Origin: Paenibacillus glycanilyticus
Lineage (GTDB): Bacteria > Bacillota > Bacilli > Paenibacillales > Paenibacillaceae
DNA: 64,000 nucleotides
Assembly (NCBI RefSeq): GCF_023715145.1
Contig: NZ_JAMBNP010000008.1
Span: 62,001 to 126,000 of the forward strand
Direction: 5' to 3'
Position 1 is the stretch's first letter, and each line of letters begins with the position of its first letter. The translations under genes were made by a program, and so were the position numbers. Below, piece after piece: positions 24,613 to 33,354 of the stretch. Under the pieces are notes generated by a model. That model was given only the letters and a program-made list of their open reading frames with translations, was not told where the DNA came from and made no database searches.

Positions 24613-27600
24613 TTACTGCGGATTTCCCATGATGCGGTAAGCGACCGCCGCCAGATCCTGCACCCCGATCGGACGCGGCGTTGTAATGCCGAGCGCCTTG
24701 TACAGCGGCCAGTTGACGTCCGCGTTGCTCTGCCCGTAATATCTTCCGATGACCGCCAAATCTCCGATGGTCAACGCGCTTGCTCCGGACAGCGTTTTTA
24801 ACGATCCGTCGAATTCGGATATTGCAGCCGTTAACTGCGTTACCGCTTCTTCAATTCCTGCCTGGGACAGGGTTGGATCGGCTAGTGAGGCGTTGGCTGC
24901 AGCAAGCTTCGTTTGCAGCAATGCTTTCGATCCGGACGCATATTGTCCAAGGAACGAACCTTCTATCGCAGCGGTCAAACGGCTGTCGGCCGTGGCAATG
25001 GCCGCTCTCAGAGCCGTCTTGTCGGTAACCTCGATCGTGACATTATGGCTGGTCGAGCTTACCGGCGTTTCTGTGACGCCGTCCGAGATGATTACGTTTT
25101 CGACCGTGATGGCGTTAAGCTCAACAGTCGCATCGGCGGTTTTGGCCTTGAAGCTCAGCTCGAGCAGTTTATCGGTATTGGAAATGGCCTGGCCCGCGCC
25201 TGCCGCAAGGAATCGGATGTTGGCTTCGCCGCCCGAAGTGCCTGCCTGGTCAAGCACGATCGAGAACCCGTCTACCAGAGAGATCCCCGACACGTATTCC
25301 ACCTTCGCAGGGTCGTAACGAACGGTCAGATCGATTGCATAAACGTCCGACGTCAAGTTGTTCAAGCCAAAGTTTAATTTGAATGCTTCCCCGGATACAA
25401 CGGAAGCCGGTCCGCTCAGCAGCGCGCCTTCTTGACCGCTGATTGTAATCAGCGCGCTGCCGCTCAAGCTGGAGCCGACGGCTTTCGCCGTTACTTTCAC
25501 GACGCCGTTCTTTTTGGCCGACAGCAATCCCGTCTCGCTGATGATCGCCGCAGTGGTCTCCGAACCGTCCTCTGCGGTTACCGACCAAACGACGGGCACT
25601 CTTGCGAGCATTTGCAGCGTGCCGTCTTTCGTCGCAATGGAGGTCGCGCCGGCTTCGCCGGAAATCTCCAGCTCCTCGGCCAGTTGAAGCGCTTTGAAGG
25701 CGCTGCGCAGCGCGTAATAGGAATTGTCCGCTGCTTCCTGCCCGATTCCGCTATTCGCAACGGCAGCTTGAGCCTCGCTTAAAGCGCTTGCAAAAGTGTT
25801 CCATGAATCGAGTGTATAAATCGTATCGTCCAGGTTGTTGACAGTCCCTATGAAGGAGGTCAGCAGCGTTTTGTCGACCGCTACCGGGGTAATAGGGTTC
25901 GCGGAACCGCCGCGACCGGCTTTGACTTCGTTAAAGTAAGCTTCTACTTTCGAAATTTCGTCAGCTGTCAGCACCCTGTCGTAGATCAGAATCTGTGCGA
26001 CTCTGCCCATGAAGCGGTAAGGAGTTGCGGCCGCCATCGAGTAGCCTACGCCAAGATCAGATTTGTTCCCTGTAAGCGCCTTGGCATTGGTCCCAGGGGT
26101 ACCGATGACGTTGTTATCTACGTAAACGGCTCTGTTGGTTCCGTCTAGCTGAGCACGAACGCTGACCAGGCCGTCCGTTGCCGTTGTCGCAATTTGCTGC
26201 CCGCCGCCCGATACGCTTCCATCCGCGTTACCAAAACGGATGTTAACTCGGTTTGTTCCCACGCCGAGATTAATGCCGCTCCAGCCGTCGTTGGCAGCCC
26301 ATGTTTGGTAAGCCTCGTTTAATCCGAAATAGACAAGGCCATTTTGGTCGCTGGAGTTGTTGGCAGTGGTTGTTGGTCTAACAAGCGTGTATATCGTCAT
26401 CTGCGTGCTGCCGTTATAATCTTTAAAGCCCGCAGCTTTCAGCGGTCTTGAGTTCGCGGCGAATTCCACATAGTCGTATACATCCTTCTTTAAAGCAGGG
26501 TTGCCGGTTGGTGTTCCAAGATTATCGCCGCCGCTGCCGGGAACGTTCGCCGGGACAAGCTTTGCCGGGACGCTTCCCATATTGGTCCATCCGGTTACGT
26601 TGCCGCTGCTATCTTTTTCCACGCCTTCATCGGCTTTTAGCCATAAATCAAGACCGTTTCTAGGAATATCGGCAGGCGTCTTGTCGCTCACCACAACGCG
26701 AGCGTGCGACTGACTCAATACTTCGCCGTCTGCCGCCAGTACGTAAATAATGTACGGACCAGGCAGCATTGGCGCTGTCATACCGAGCATGTCGCCGGAA
26801 GCTACGGTTTCATCGTCACCTCCGTCGAAATGTCCGCCGCTCGACGAGGATATCCATATCTTTTTAGTCGAGTCATCCAAATCGAGAGCAAATCTCACTT
26901 GCCCGCCAGGAGCTACCGATACATCCGCCGGGAGCAGCCTGTTGGCCACCGATACGGTCGTGGTAAAGTTGACGATGATGGAATTCGGCTCCGTCGGCGT
27001 GCTGGCGATCAAGGTCCAGCTTCCTTCGGTGGCGATTTTGTACCCGCTCATAACGGGATTGCCGCTCAGCGTATAGGTGTAGTCTTTGCTCAAAGTCAGT
27101 TCAAGAGGCCTTACCGCTGAAACTTCGTAATTTTCCCCATCCGTCACATTGATCGCCGACGCGTTCTGATCGACGTATACCGTATACTTGGAAGTGGCCG
27201 TATTTCTGCCGTCTCCGTATTGGATATAGAGTTTGTATTCACCCGCGGCAGACGGAGCTTTGATTGACTTTTCGTTGCCGGCAGCTTTAGTCATCTTATT
27301 GCCTTCGTTGAAGACCGTTGTGTTCGCAGGCGCGAGCCAGACCGTGTCCTCGGCATTTAGCAGACCTCTGCGGTTCAGCTTTTCGCCTTTACCCATGATG
27401 ACGTTGGAAGCCAGCTCAAACTCGGTATCGGAAATGAGGCTTCTTGGGATCATATGGGCGTATTCGTTCGTAAGGCCCGAATTCAGAACGATTTCGTTGC
27501 CCTTAACCGGCCAAATGCGGGCTTCGCTTTTGTAATTGTCGTTAATAATCCTAGGAGCGCCATTCTGGTTGTTATTCCCGTCCACGTAGCCTTGGGCGGC

Positions 27601-29841
27601 AATCATATCACTCTTGCGCTTCCAGTTGTTAAATTCAAAAAGACGGCTTTGTCCTGCGGCATGGGAGAGCTTAGACTGCACGACGTTGCCAAGCATTTTG
27701 ATGAACGTGCTGCCTTCGTCGGGATGGAATCCGTTTGTCCAGTTGTTGGAGGTTGTAGGTTTATCCGTTGGATTCGGGTTAAGGAAGTTGTAGTTCATCT
27801 CGGTGAAATTCGTCCAGTTGTCGGGATTCCAGTTGCTATTCTTGTCGGTGACGGGGTCGTTAGTCAAATTGTTGACGGTGTCCCACGTTCCTCCGCCCGG
27901 CAAATTGCCCGGATCGCCTTGGCGTCCCAGCGAGTAAATGGCTCCGGAGTCGTTTACTACCGTGCAAATTTCCTCTATCCGGTTATAGTTTATTTTGTTA
28001 TTTCTCGAGGTTGTTGAAATGACTGGAGACCTTGCGATGCTCGTTTCGTGCGTACCATGGTAAGGGCCGCCGGTCTTGTTCGTACCTTGGGCCGTAAAGC
28101 CGAACCCGTCATACTCGTCCCAGCCCCAGCCGATGCTCATGGCGCCGTAAGTGGTGTCATAAATGTAGTTGTGCAGGACCTGCATGTTCGTTGTGTAGAA
28201 AGAGGCTAGCGCGTTGGCGCCAGGGAATCCGTAGCACGTTCTGTACAAAAAGTTATTGGTGATGTAAATATTCTCCGGTACGGCTTCCGTACCCGCCGCA
28301 AACTTTTCCTTATTAACGCCGGCCCAGTTCCTTATCGGCGTGCCAGAGACCGAAACGCTGGATTCCTGCTTAATCGGCTCATCGTTCTCATAGATATGCT
28401 GGGGATGTCCGATTACGATGCCGGAAGCGAGCGTATCCACGATATAGTTGCCCGTAACTTCGATATCCTTGACATCGTTTTCCACGTGAATGCCGTTAAA
28501 GCCGGCAAGCCCGATCTCGCCGTTCAGTACCTTAATGTTCCTCGCCGCGTTGATCATAACGACCGCAGGCGGTATGTCGTATCCTCGGTAGAATGTCTCA
28601 TGCCAGTTGATGCTGCTCGGGAAGTAAACTTTGTTCACGATTGAGCCTTGTACGGATGCGTAGCCGCGGGAGCTGGTCGTTACCGGACCGGTTCCGTCGC
28701 TAAGGGTATAGGTGCCCGTCAATTCAAACAGTTTGTAGTCCGTATGGGCAAAAGTCAGCCCGTTAAAGGTTACGTTCTCGACGCGTCCGTCATCCGAGCC
28801 CTCAATAGGATTCAACCGGTCTCCTACCGGAATTCCTCTTATGTCGAGAACCGTCTCAAGCTTTGGAATGACGACGTCGGCGGTATTGATGTCCTCGCCA
28901 ACAAGCGGGATGTAATAGAGCGTGCTTTCCGCCTGGTCGAAATAGAAATCTCCGCGTTTGTTGAAGAACTCGAAAGCATTGCGGATAACTTGATTGTTGC
29001 CTGGATTGTATTGCGTGTTATTACTCAAAGACTGCGATATCGCCCCATACGGCATCTGGAACCGGAGCATGATGCCGCCTGGTTTGTTGCTCGCTGCCGG
29101 CGCCTGTTCGATCGACGCGAAGGTGACGAAGGGTCTCGCCCATCTGGCGGTGGAGCCGCCCATGCTTTCGGCTTCGATGTTTTGGGGGTTTTTCGTTTCC
29201 GTCGTCAGACCTACGCTGGCATCAAATACGATACCCGCCCGGATATTGCTGCCGTTCTGCCACGCCCAAGGGTTATCTGCCGAAGTAAAGCTGACCGTGG
29301 GGGTTCCGGTAACGGTTCTGTTAGCCGAAACGATTTGCGGGCTAAGCGTCATGTTGGCGCGCTTATCGTTTACATAGATCGCTCGCAGCTTTTCGTTCCG
29401 GTTAAGAGTCGTTTTATACGCCTTTAAGCCACCCGTCTGGGTAAGGCCAACCGCTTCTGTCCATACGCCTTTTTCCAGCATTTCGCCACCGCTGATTACC
29501 GGCTTCGCACCCGGTGCCGCTTCATAACGAACCGTGCTGCTTGCGCTTCCGGAATCCTCCTTGCTAAAAGTCAAGGTTTCATCAAGCGAATAAAATCCAT
29601 CCGCAATTTGAACGACGATATCGCCGCCGGTCTTAGGCAGCGTCCTTACGACTTCTTTTGCCTTGGCAACCGTTTTGTACGGCTTTTCTTTTGTTCCGTC
29701 ACCCGTGTTATCATTGCCGCTAGCGGCCACATAGATCGTCGTACTTGGCGTACTGTCAGCCGAGACTACCGAATTTGAAAGTGGCAGCATGGAAAATACC
29801 ATTACGAAAGTCATAAGCCAAATGAATGCTCTTTTTCTCAC
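24613..29841 (-). CDS. Secreted beta-helix (GH141-like) enzyme with LamG, FIVAR, cohesin and dockerin-like modules
   Basis: 1742 residues. AAGGAGG lies nine bases before a GTG at 29841, the likely start; the signal peptide ends near SVVSADS. Order: right-handed beta-helix catalytic region (30-830), opening IYVAASGNDNTGDGTKEKPY, as in GH141 fucosidase/xylanase-type enzymes; LamG-like domain (about 1060-1300); FIVAR module (1320-1390); Ig-like domain (1390-1468); cohesin-type domain (1470-1600); a second FIVAR-like helix pair (1605-1680); and a dockerin-like end (1683-1742) containing TIGDLAVIGRYYG and IGVQDLAAVAYRIMG. The first dockerin repeat lacks the usual calcium Asp/Asn residues. It lies downstream of two permease genes and upstream of an SLH-cohesin gene. 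GH141 assignment is moderate; another beta-helix lyase or hydrolase is possible. Confidence 0.75.
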   Translation of the reverse strand: MRKRAFIWLMTFVMVFSMLPLSNSVVSADSTPSTTIYVAASGNDNTGDGTKEKPYKTVAKAKEVVRTLPKTGGDIVVQIADGFYSLDETLTFSKEDSGSASSTVRYEAAPGAKPVISGGEMLEKGVWTEAVGLTQTGGLKAYKTTLNRNEKLRAIYVNDKRANMTLSPQIVSANRTVTGTPTVSFTSADNPWAWQNGSNIRAGIVFDASVGLTTETKNPQNIEAESMGGSTARWARPFVTFASIEQAPAASNKPGGIMLRFQMPYGAISQSLSNNTQYNPGNNQVIRNAFEFFNKRGDFYFDQAESTLYYIPLVGEDINTADVVIPKLETVLDIRGIPVGDRLNPIEGSDDGRVENVTFNGLTFAHTDYKLFELTGTYTLSDGTGPVTTSSRGYASVQGSIVNKVYFPSSINWHETFYRGYDIPPAVVMINAARNIKVLNGEIGLAGFNGIHVENDVKDIEVTGNYIVDTLASGIVIGHPQHIYENDEPIKQESSVSVSGTPIRNWAGVNKEKFAAGTEAVPENIYITNNFLYRTCYGFPGANALASFYTTNMQVLHNYIYDTTYGAMSIGWGWDEYDGFGFTAQGTNKTGGPYHGTHETSIARSPVISTTSRNNKINYNRIEEICTVVNDSGAIYSLGRQGDPGNLPGGGTWDTVNNLTNDPVTDKNSNWNPDNWTNFTEMNYNFLNPNPTDKPTTSNNWTNGFHPDEGSTFIKMLGNVVQSKLSHAAGQSRLFEFNNWKRKSDMIAAQGYVDGNNNQNGAPRIINDNYKSEARIWPVKGNEIVLNSGLTNEYAHMIPRSLISDTEFELASNVIMGKGEKLNRRGLLNAEDTVWLAPANTTVFNEGNKMTKAAGNEKSIKAPSAAGEYKLYIQYGDGRNTATSKYTVYVDQNASAINVTDGENYEVSAVRPLELTLSKDYTYTLSGNPVMSGYKIATEGSWTLIASTPTEPNSIIVNFTTTVSVANRLLPADVSVAPGGQVRFALDLDDSTKKIWISSSSGGHFDGGDDETVASGDMLGMTAPMLPGPYIIYVLAADGEVLSQSHARVVVSDKTPADIPRNGLDLWLKADEGVEKDSSGNVTGWTNMGSVPAKLVPANVPGSGGDNLGTPTGNPALKKDVYDYVEFAANSRPLKAAGFKDYNGSTQMTIYTLVRPTTTANNSSDQNGLVYFGLNEAYQTWAANDGWSGINLGVGTNRVNIRFGNADGSVSGGGQQIATTATDGLVSVRAQLDGTNRAVYVDNNVIGTPGTNAKALTGNKSDLGVGYSMAAATPYRFMGRVAQILIYDRVLTADEISKVEAYFNEVKAGRGGSANPITPVAVDKTLLTSFIGTVNNLDDTIYTLDSWNTFASALSEAQAAVANSGIGQEAADNSYYALRSAFKALQLAEELEISGEAGATSIATKDGTLQMLARVPVVWSVTAEDGSETTAAIISETGLLSAKKNGVVKVTAKAVGSSLSGSALITISGQEGALLSGPASVVSGEAFKLNFGLNNLTSDVYAIDLTVRYDPAKVEYVSGISLVDGFSIVLDQAGTSGGEANIRFLAAGAGQAISNTDKLLELSFKAKTADATVELNAITVENVIISDGVTETPVSSTSHNVTIEVTDKTALRAAIATADSRLTAAIEGSFLGQYASGSKALLQTKLAAANASLADPTLSQAGIEEAVTQLTAAISEFDGSLKTLSGASALTIGDLAVIGRYYGQSNADVNWPLYKALGITTPRPIGVQDLAAVAYRIMGNPQ

Positions 29842-29923
29842 TTCCATAAACCTCCTTGGATGTAAGTAAAATAAACTACACATAACTGCATAAGCCTGAG
29901 CGGTAGAGTACATGCTTCCACTT

Positions 29924-29943
29924 TTTATTTATCAATAAATAAA
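29924..29943 (-). promoter_or_regulatory. AT-rich perfect inverted repeat upstream of the beta-helix enzyme gene
   Basis: TTTATTTAT CA ATAAATAAA, 9 bp arms, in the 146 bp gap between the permease and enzyme genes. It may be a weak terminator, an operator or a chance AT palindrome. Confidence 0.35.
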
Positions 29944-29987
29944 TGCATTTCGTTTATTGAACCATGACCCCTCCTCTTTCTTCGTGT

Positions 29988-30782
29988 TTACTTCAAAATA
30001 GCCCCCGCAGTCAAAGCATTTTCGATCTTCTCGTTGCCTACCAAATATACGATGATCATAGGCAGGCTCGACAGCAGCATGCTCGCGCCGATCAACCCCC
30101 AATCCGTCACTCCCACGTTGACAAAGAAACCTAGCAATCCCACGGTAAGCGGTCGGAACTGGTCCTTGGATGCAATAATAAAAGCTAGCGGGAATTCGTT
30201 CCATATCCGAATGAAGATAAGGACGCATTGCGTCACCAGCGCCGGCATCACGATTGGGAATATGATTCTTATATACGTTTGATAGACATTCGCTCCGTCT
30301 ATGCATGCCGCTTCCTCGAGCTCCTTGGGCAACGAACGGAGAAAGGCATACAGCATCAGCACGCAGGAAGCGATGGCAAAGCCGGAATACGGCAAGATAA
30401 GACCTAAATAGCTATTCTTGATATGCAGAGCTTTAACCAGCTGGAATAACGGAATAACGACGACCTCGATCGGGACGATTAAACCCATCGATACATAGAA
30501 CAGCATCGCGGAATTGAATTTCCACTCCATGCGGCTGAGACAATAAGCAAGCATGCTTCCCGCTGCCAACGTTAAGACAATGGTGCCTGCCGTATAGATC
30601 AAGCTGTTCTCGAAATACGTATAAAAATGATATTTGGACAACGCTTCGCTGAAGTTCAGCCAATCCAAGGAAGACGGTATGCCAAAAGGATTCTCGTAAG
30701 CTTCGCTTTTGGACTTTACCGACATCGTTACCATCCAGTACAAGGGAAACAAAAACGTGCACCCGACGGCTACCCAAAACAC
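29988..30782 (-). CDS. Carbohydrate ABC permease (MalG/YtcP-like)
   Basis: 264 residues from a GTG at 30782, with six hydrophobic helices and the EAA loop EEAACIDGANVYQTYIRIIF that docks the ATPase. The visible ribosome site (GGGGGGAG) sits further upstream and fits an in-frame CTG near 30800 (KVLSRVFW...), so the true start may be six codons longer. It is the second permease of a CUT1-type importer with the gene upstream. No ATPase is encoded nearby; a shared MsiK-type ATPase elsewhere is the usual solution. It probably imports xylan-derived oligosaccharides, judging from context only. Confidence 0.9.
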   Translation of the reverse strand: MFWVAVGCTFLFPLYWMVTMSVKSKSEAYENPFGIPSSLDWLNFSEALSKYHFYTYFENSLIYTAGTIVLTLAAGSMLAYCLSRMEWKFNSAMLFYVSMGLIVPIEVVVIPLFQLVKALHIKNSYLGLILPYSGFAIASCVLMLYAFLRSLPKELEEAACIDGANVYQTYIRIIFPIVMPALVTQCVLIFIRIWNEFPLAFIIASKDQFRPLTVGLLGFFVNVGVTDWGLIGASMLLSSLPMIIVYLVGNEKIENALTAGAILK

Positions 30783-30816
30783 CCGACTTAATACTTTCAG
30801 AAGACTCCCCCCTCGC

Positions 30817-31701
30817 TTAAAACTCTAGTTTTTCCCTGGCTACGTACCTTTGGATGACAAAGGAGATCAATAGGCATTCCAGAATAAAGATAACGGCGAT
30901 TGCGGTGCCTTTGCCGAACTCGGAAGTATCGAATGCCGTATAATACATCTGGTAGATGACCGTCCTCGATGTGTCGCCCGGGCCTCCCGCCGTCATGACT
31001 CGCACATGCGAATAGAAAGCCATCGAGCCTAACGTAGACAGAATAAGTACGTATTTGATGACATTCTGCAGCAAGGGGATCGTAATTCGCAAGCTAACCT
31101 GCACAAAGTTGGCGCCGTCGATCAAGGCCGCTTCATAGTAGCTTTTGGGAATGGTCTTGATTCCCGTATAAAACAGCATCGCGTTGAGACCAATATATTG
31201 CCACAGAAATGTCAGCCCGATGCTGGGCATGACCGTTTTCTTTTCCGTCAACCACGAATGCGTCCAGGAGCTCAGACCAAGCGAATCGAGTATGCTGTTA
31301 AACAATCCCCAATTCGGTTCGTAGAATGCCAGCCAGATCTGGGCAACCACCGTGACCGACAAGATCGCGGGGAACATCGCCGCCGTCTTGAAGAATCGAC
31401 GAAACCTTGGGGTTTGGGCATCCATAAAAAGCGATAGCATCATGGATAGAGGCAGCCCAAGCAATAAGGAGATGGCTACAATAAGATACGTATTTTTATG
31501 TGCGGTCCAAAACGACGGCGAAGCCATCACGTCCATGTAATTATCCAATCCGACAAAACCCAAATTTTGAAACCCGTCATGCTTATGCAAGCTCATCCAG
31601 ATCTCCGGCAGCAAGGGGTATACGCAGAATACGGTAAATAGCAGCAAGGCCGGGGCAGCAAACACAAATATGGAAATTTTGGTGCTAAAGTACTTGTTCA
31701 T
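30817..31701 (-). CDS. Sugar ABC permease (MalF/LplB-like)
   Basis: 294 residues from the ATG at 31701 (GGAGAG six bases upstream; a GTG at 31713 overlaps that site). Six membrane helices begin at FVFAAPALLLFTVFCVYPLL; EAA loop YYEAALIDGANFVQVSLRIT. It forms the permease heterodimer with the next gene, 34 bp downstream, and follows the binding-protein gene by 78 bp. Confidence 0.9.
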   Translation of the reverse strand: MNKYFSTKISIFVFAAPALLLFTVFCVYPLLPEIWMSLHKHDGFQNLGFVGLDNYMDVMASPSFWTAHKNTYLIVAISLLLGLPLSMMLSLFMDAQTPRFRRFFKTAAMFPAILSVTVVAQIWLAFYEPNWGLFNSILDSLGLSSWTHSWLTEKKTVMPSIGLTFLWQYIGLNAMLFYTGIKTIPKSYYEAALIDGANFVQVSLRITIPLLQNVIKYVLILSTLGSMAFYSHVRVMTAGGPGDTSRTVIYQMYYTAFDTSEFGKGTAIAVIFILECLLISFVIQRYVAREKLEF

Positions 31702-31779
31702 CGCTCTCTCCACCGTTTATTTTGTGTCTAAATCCCCCCGGGTTCAGCCGAAGGGGATTTAGCGTTATCGCCTCTTTTT

Positions 31780-33147
31780 TTACTCTTTAAACCACGTATT
31801 CTCGGCCCAAATCTTGTTCATCGCGGCATTGAAATCTTCGGCAGCGTATTCGCCCGTCAATAGGTTCGCTCCTTGCGTAGACACTTCGGCAGAGGTTCTC
31901 GCATCTATCGAATTAAGAGCAAAGGACGCGATTTTATTAGGAATCGGATTATACCAATCCACGAACTTCTGCATGAGCGGGCTTCTGTTATTTGCTTGAT
32001 TGCCGGTCTGCAAGGATATTGGCGCTCCCGTAGTTTCAAAGTATAGCGCATCCGCCATGGCCAGGAATTCGGCAAGCTTGACGGCTTCTTCCGGGTGCTC
32101 GGTTTTGCCGTTTACCGCATAGCCGTTAACCGGTGAACCCCAGAACTGTACGGTCTGCGCAGGATCATACTTGTCGCTCGCGCTTGGGAACGGGAAGAAA
32201 TCAACCGTTTCGTCTTTTGCCAGATTCGGCAGCTCCCATGTAAACATCATTAGCATTGCCGCCTTTTTGGACGTAAACATCTCCATCGCCGGACCGTAAT
32301 CCAAGTTGGCAATGCCGTCTGGAAACACGCCTTCCTTGACCATCGTCTCTATGCGGGCCGCTCCTTCCTTGACGGATGGATTGGCAAAGTCCGTTTTGTT
32401 GCTGACGAGGTCCGCCATCGCCTGCGGGTCCCCGATTTGAATCATTTGCTGCAGCATGAAGAGCTTCGGCCCCCATCCGTCCTTGCCTGGAGTCACGGCC
32501 GGAACCATGCCCTTGCTCTTAAGCGTCTTCGAGATTTGAATCAGCTCATCAAAGGTGGTAGGCACTTTAACTCCCGCTTCCTCAAACATGTCTTTATGGT
32601 AGAAGATAACGGGGGTGAAATACGTGTCGGCTCCGGAGGATAAGCTGTAAATTCCGTTATCGACATGCTTTAGCGCATCCGGCACCGCATATTTGTCTAT
32701 AAAGCCGTCTTTGGAAATATAAGGCGTCAGATCCAGAATGCTGCCCGTGTTCTTCAGCGGGGTAAAGTAGCCCGCATCGCTCCAGAATACGTCGGGCATA
32801 TCCCCGGATGAATTCAAAGTCTTCAATTTGTTTGCCATATCCTCGCCGCCGCCGCCTGGTTCAAACTCCACTTCAAGATTGGGAAGCGCTGCGGCAATGT
32901 TAGGCTTGATGAATTTTTCCATGATGTTATTGCGGTTCTCGTCCGTCGTAATCGTTATGACTCTCATTTTGATTTTTTTGCCGTCCGGCGCCGCAGTCTC
33001 CTTATTATCTTCCGTGCTTGCTGCCGAGGGCGACGGATTGTTGGACGGCTTGCTGGCATTTGTGTTGTTCCCGCTGCCGCATGCCGATGAAACCAGTAGT
33101 GTACTTGCCATAAGGATCATGGCCGCTGCCTTTGTCTTCGTTACCAT
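31780..33147 (-). CDS. Sugar-binding lipoprotein of ABC importer
   Basis: 455 residues; extracellular solute-binding protein of the CUT1 type. The signal peptide ends at a lipobox-like VSSAC (Cys about 23), followed by an Asn/Ser/Pro-rich linker. The ligand-binding body includes the family's GVKVPTTFDELIQISKTLKS and KAAMLMMFTWELPN segments. It starts at ATG 33147 with GGGGAGG seven bases upstream. It heads the binding protein-permease-permease-enzyme-SLH operon, downstream of a YesM/YesN pair and a cre-like site. Confidence 0.92.
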   Translation of the reverse strand: MVTKTKAAAMILMASTLLVSSACGSGNNTNASKPSNNPSPSAASTEDNKETAAPDGKKIKMRVITITTDENRNNIMEKFIKPNIAAALPNLEVEFEPGGGGEDMANKLKTLNSSGDMPDVFWSDAGYFTPLKNTGSILDLTPYISKDGFIDKYAVPDALKHVDNGIYSLSSGADTYFTPVIFYHKDMFEEAGVKVPTTFDELIQISKTLKSKGMVPAVTPGKDGWGPKLFMLQQMIQIGDPQAMADLVSNKTDFANPSVKEGAARIETMVKEGVFPDGIANLDYGPAMEMFTSKKAAMLMMFTWELPNLAKDETVDFFPFPSASDKYDPAQTVQFWGSPVNGYAVNGKTEHPEEAVKLAEFLAMADALYFETTGAPISLQTGNQANNRSPLMQKFVDWYNPIPNKIASFALNSIDARTSAEVSTQGANLLTGEYAAEDFNAAMNKIWAENTWFKE

Positions 33148-33197
33148 TGTTTTACCTCCCCTATTTGTCGAAACGGATATCGGTTAATTCTTGCCGT

Positions 33198-33211
33198 TGT
33201 AAGCGGTACCA
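33198..33211 (-). promoter_or_regulatory. Likely cre site (CcpA, catabolite repression)
   Basis: TGTAAGCGGTACCA (plus-strand reading) matches TGWNANCGNTNWCA at 13 of 14 positions. It is 51 bp upstream of the binding-protein start, where CcpA would block the promoter. Confidence 0.6.
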
Positions 33212-33354
33212 ACCTTAACCTTGAGCTAATTTTACGAATCTTTCTACATTTCGTACAGAGAGTATTCTCGGGCCGGCAGTAAAATTATCGGCAAAAAAAT
33301 AGACGATAGAGGTAAAGTTTTCACTTTCCTCGAACGCCTGCACGGAAGTATAGA

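Noticed and set aside
29924-29943. AT palindrome as a true terminator after the permease gene
   Set aside because: The stem is only A-T pairs and has no GC core, so efficient termination is unlikely.
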